From contig JAQBZT010000049.1 in the NCBI GenBank assembly GCA_027622355.1, positions 1 through 12,913 on the forward strand: a DNA stretch of 12,913 bases, written 5' to 3'. Source of the DNA: a bacterium. Its GTDB lineage: Bacteria; UBA8248. The notes below the pieces were generated by a model. The model was not told the origin of the DNA and searched no databases. It saw nothing but the letters and a program-made list of their open reading frames with translations. Made by a program: the position numbers and the translations under genes. Shown piece by piece: positions 12,671 to 12,913 of the stretch; the first letter of the stretch is position 1, and every line of letters begins with the position of its first letter.

Positions 12671-12736
12671 GGCTTCCCGGGCGAAGCCCCGGGGGTGGGC
12701 GGGGGTGCAAAAACCCCTTCTCCCTCCGGGGGAAGG
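12671..12736. repeat. GC-rich hairpin cluster after the dehydrogenase gene
   Basis: Two stems lie just past the stop codon. GGCTTC (12671-12676) pairs with GAAGCC (12683-12688). Further on, CCTTCTCCC (12716-12724) pairs with GGGGGAAGG (12728-12736) around a 3-base loop, with one G-T pair. Neither is followed by a T run on the plus strand, so classical intrinsic termination is doubtful. The second hairpin looks like the short REP-like palindromes found in many copies in some genomes, but a single window cannot show that. Confidence 0.45.
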
Positions 12737-12769
12737 CTGGGATGAGGGAAGCTTCTTCCTCTCCCCCCA

Positions 12770-12835
12770 CTCTCAAAAATCCCGCAGTATCCCTCAGCAT
12801 CCCGCAATCGCTCCCGCTCTCAAAAATCCCGCAGT
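12770..12835. repeat. Short direct repeats built on ATCCCGCAGT
   Basis: A 19-base unit (CTCTCAAAAATCCCGCAGT) occurs identically at 12770-12788 and 12817-12835. Between the copies lie two degenerate versions of its last ten bases, ATCCCTCAGC and ATCCCGCAAT, in tandem. The period between full copies is 47 bases. No gene overlaps the array. Two copies are too few and the unit too short to call CRISPR. Confidence 0.6.
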
Positions 12836-12880
12836 GAGTCAGTTTGCTTGTTTTTCTTGTCATTCCGGGCGCCGAAGTCG

Positions 12881-12913
12881 GGCCCCCCGGTGGGGGGCCT
12901 CCCGGTGGGGGGC
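12881..12913. repeat. G/C homopolymer hairpin and tandem repeat at the right edge
   Basis: GGCCCCCC (12881-12888) pairs perfectly with GGGGGGCC (12892-12899) around a GGT loop. CCCGGTGGGGGGC then occurs at 12886-12898 and again at 12901-12913, a 15-base period that runs off the window. This could be the first part of a longer tandem array or an assembly edge effect. Confidence 0.5.

Noticed and set aside
12770..12835. CRISPR array
   Set aside because: Only two identical 19-base copies with degenerate repeats between them; no uniform spacers and no cas genes.

Overview
The window is about 12.9 kb of GC-rich bacterial chromosome from a Gram-negative-type organism. The evidence is a lipoprotein signal, an exported solute-binding protein for a TRAP transporter, and the remains of a sigma-54 activator. 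A clear selenocysteine tRNA gene shows that the lineage decodes UGA as selenocysteine. Four of the seven intact protein genes appear to start at GTG or TTG. The gene mix would fit an environmental deltaproteobacterium-like, Tectomicrobia-like or Nitrospinota-like lineage, but the sequence alone does not settle the taxon.

Layout, left to right. (1) Positions 1-45 may be the last codons of a rightward gene. (2) A leftward pair follows: a seven-repeat Kelch-type lipoprotein (592-1722) and, 36 bases further on, a small PNPOx-fold flavin-type protein (124-555). (3) A 252-base divergent spacer holds a perfect 12-bp inverted repeat and a likely promoter. (4) A rightward TRAP-TAXI transporter pair: solute-binding protein (1975-2964), a strong intergenic hairpin, then a fused DctQM permease (3036-5207). 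(5) Converging on it is a 962-residue FAD plus iron-sulfur 2-hydroxyacid dehydrogenase (5276-8164, leftward). (6) Divergent from that is biotin synthase bioB (8333-9370). (7) An AT-richer 389-base gap carries a good promoter for a membrane sensor/GAF gene (9760-11022). That gene runs out of frame into the 3' end of a sigma-54 activator (11019-11498). The core of the AAA+ ATPase domain is missing, so this looks like one regulator gene broken by an internal deletion. (8) tRNA-Sec (11528-11624, leftward). (9) A beta-hydroxyacid dehydrogenase of the 3-hydroxyisobutyrate dehydrogenase family (11752-12651). (10) A non-coding tail of GC-rich hairpins and short direct repeats.

How the genes may work together (inference): the transporter can import a small organic acid. 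The two dehydrogenases, a respiratory-type FAD/Fe-S enzyme and an NAD(P)-dependent one, both belong to families that act on hydroxyacids, so the region may serve carboxylate scavenging. I found no phage, CRISPR, toxin-antitoxin or recognisable new multi-gene system. The most notable items are the selenocysteine tRNA, the broken sensor-activator gene, and the structured non-coding elements flanking the transporter genes and at the right end.
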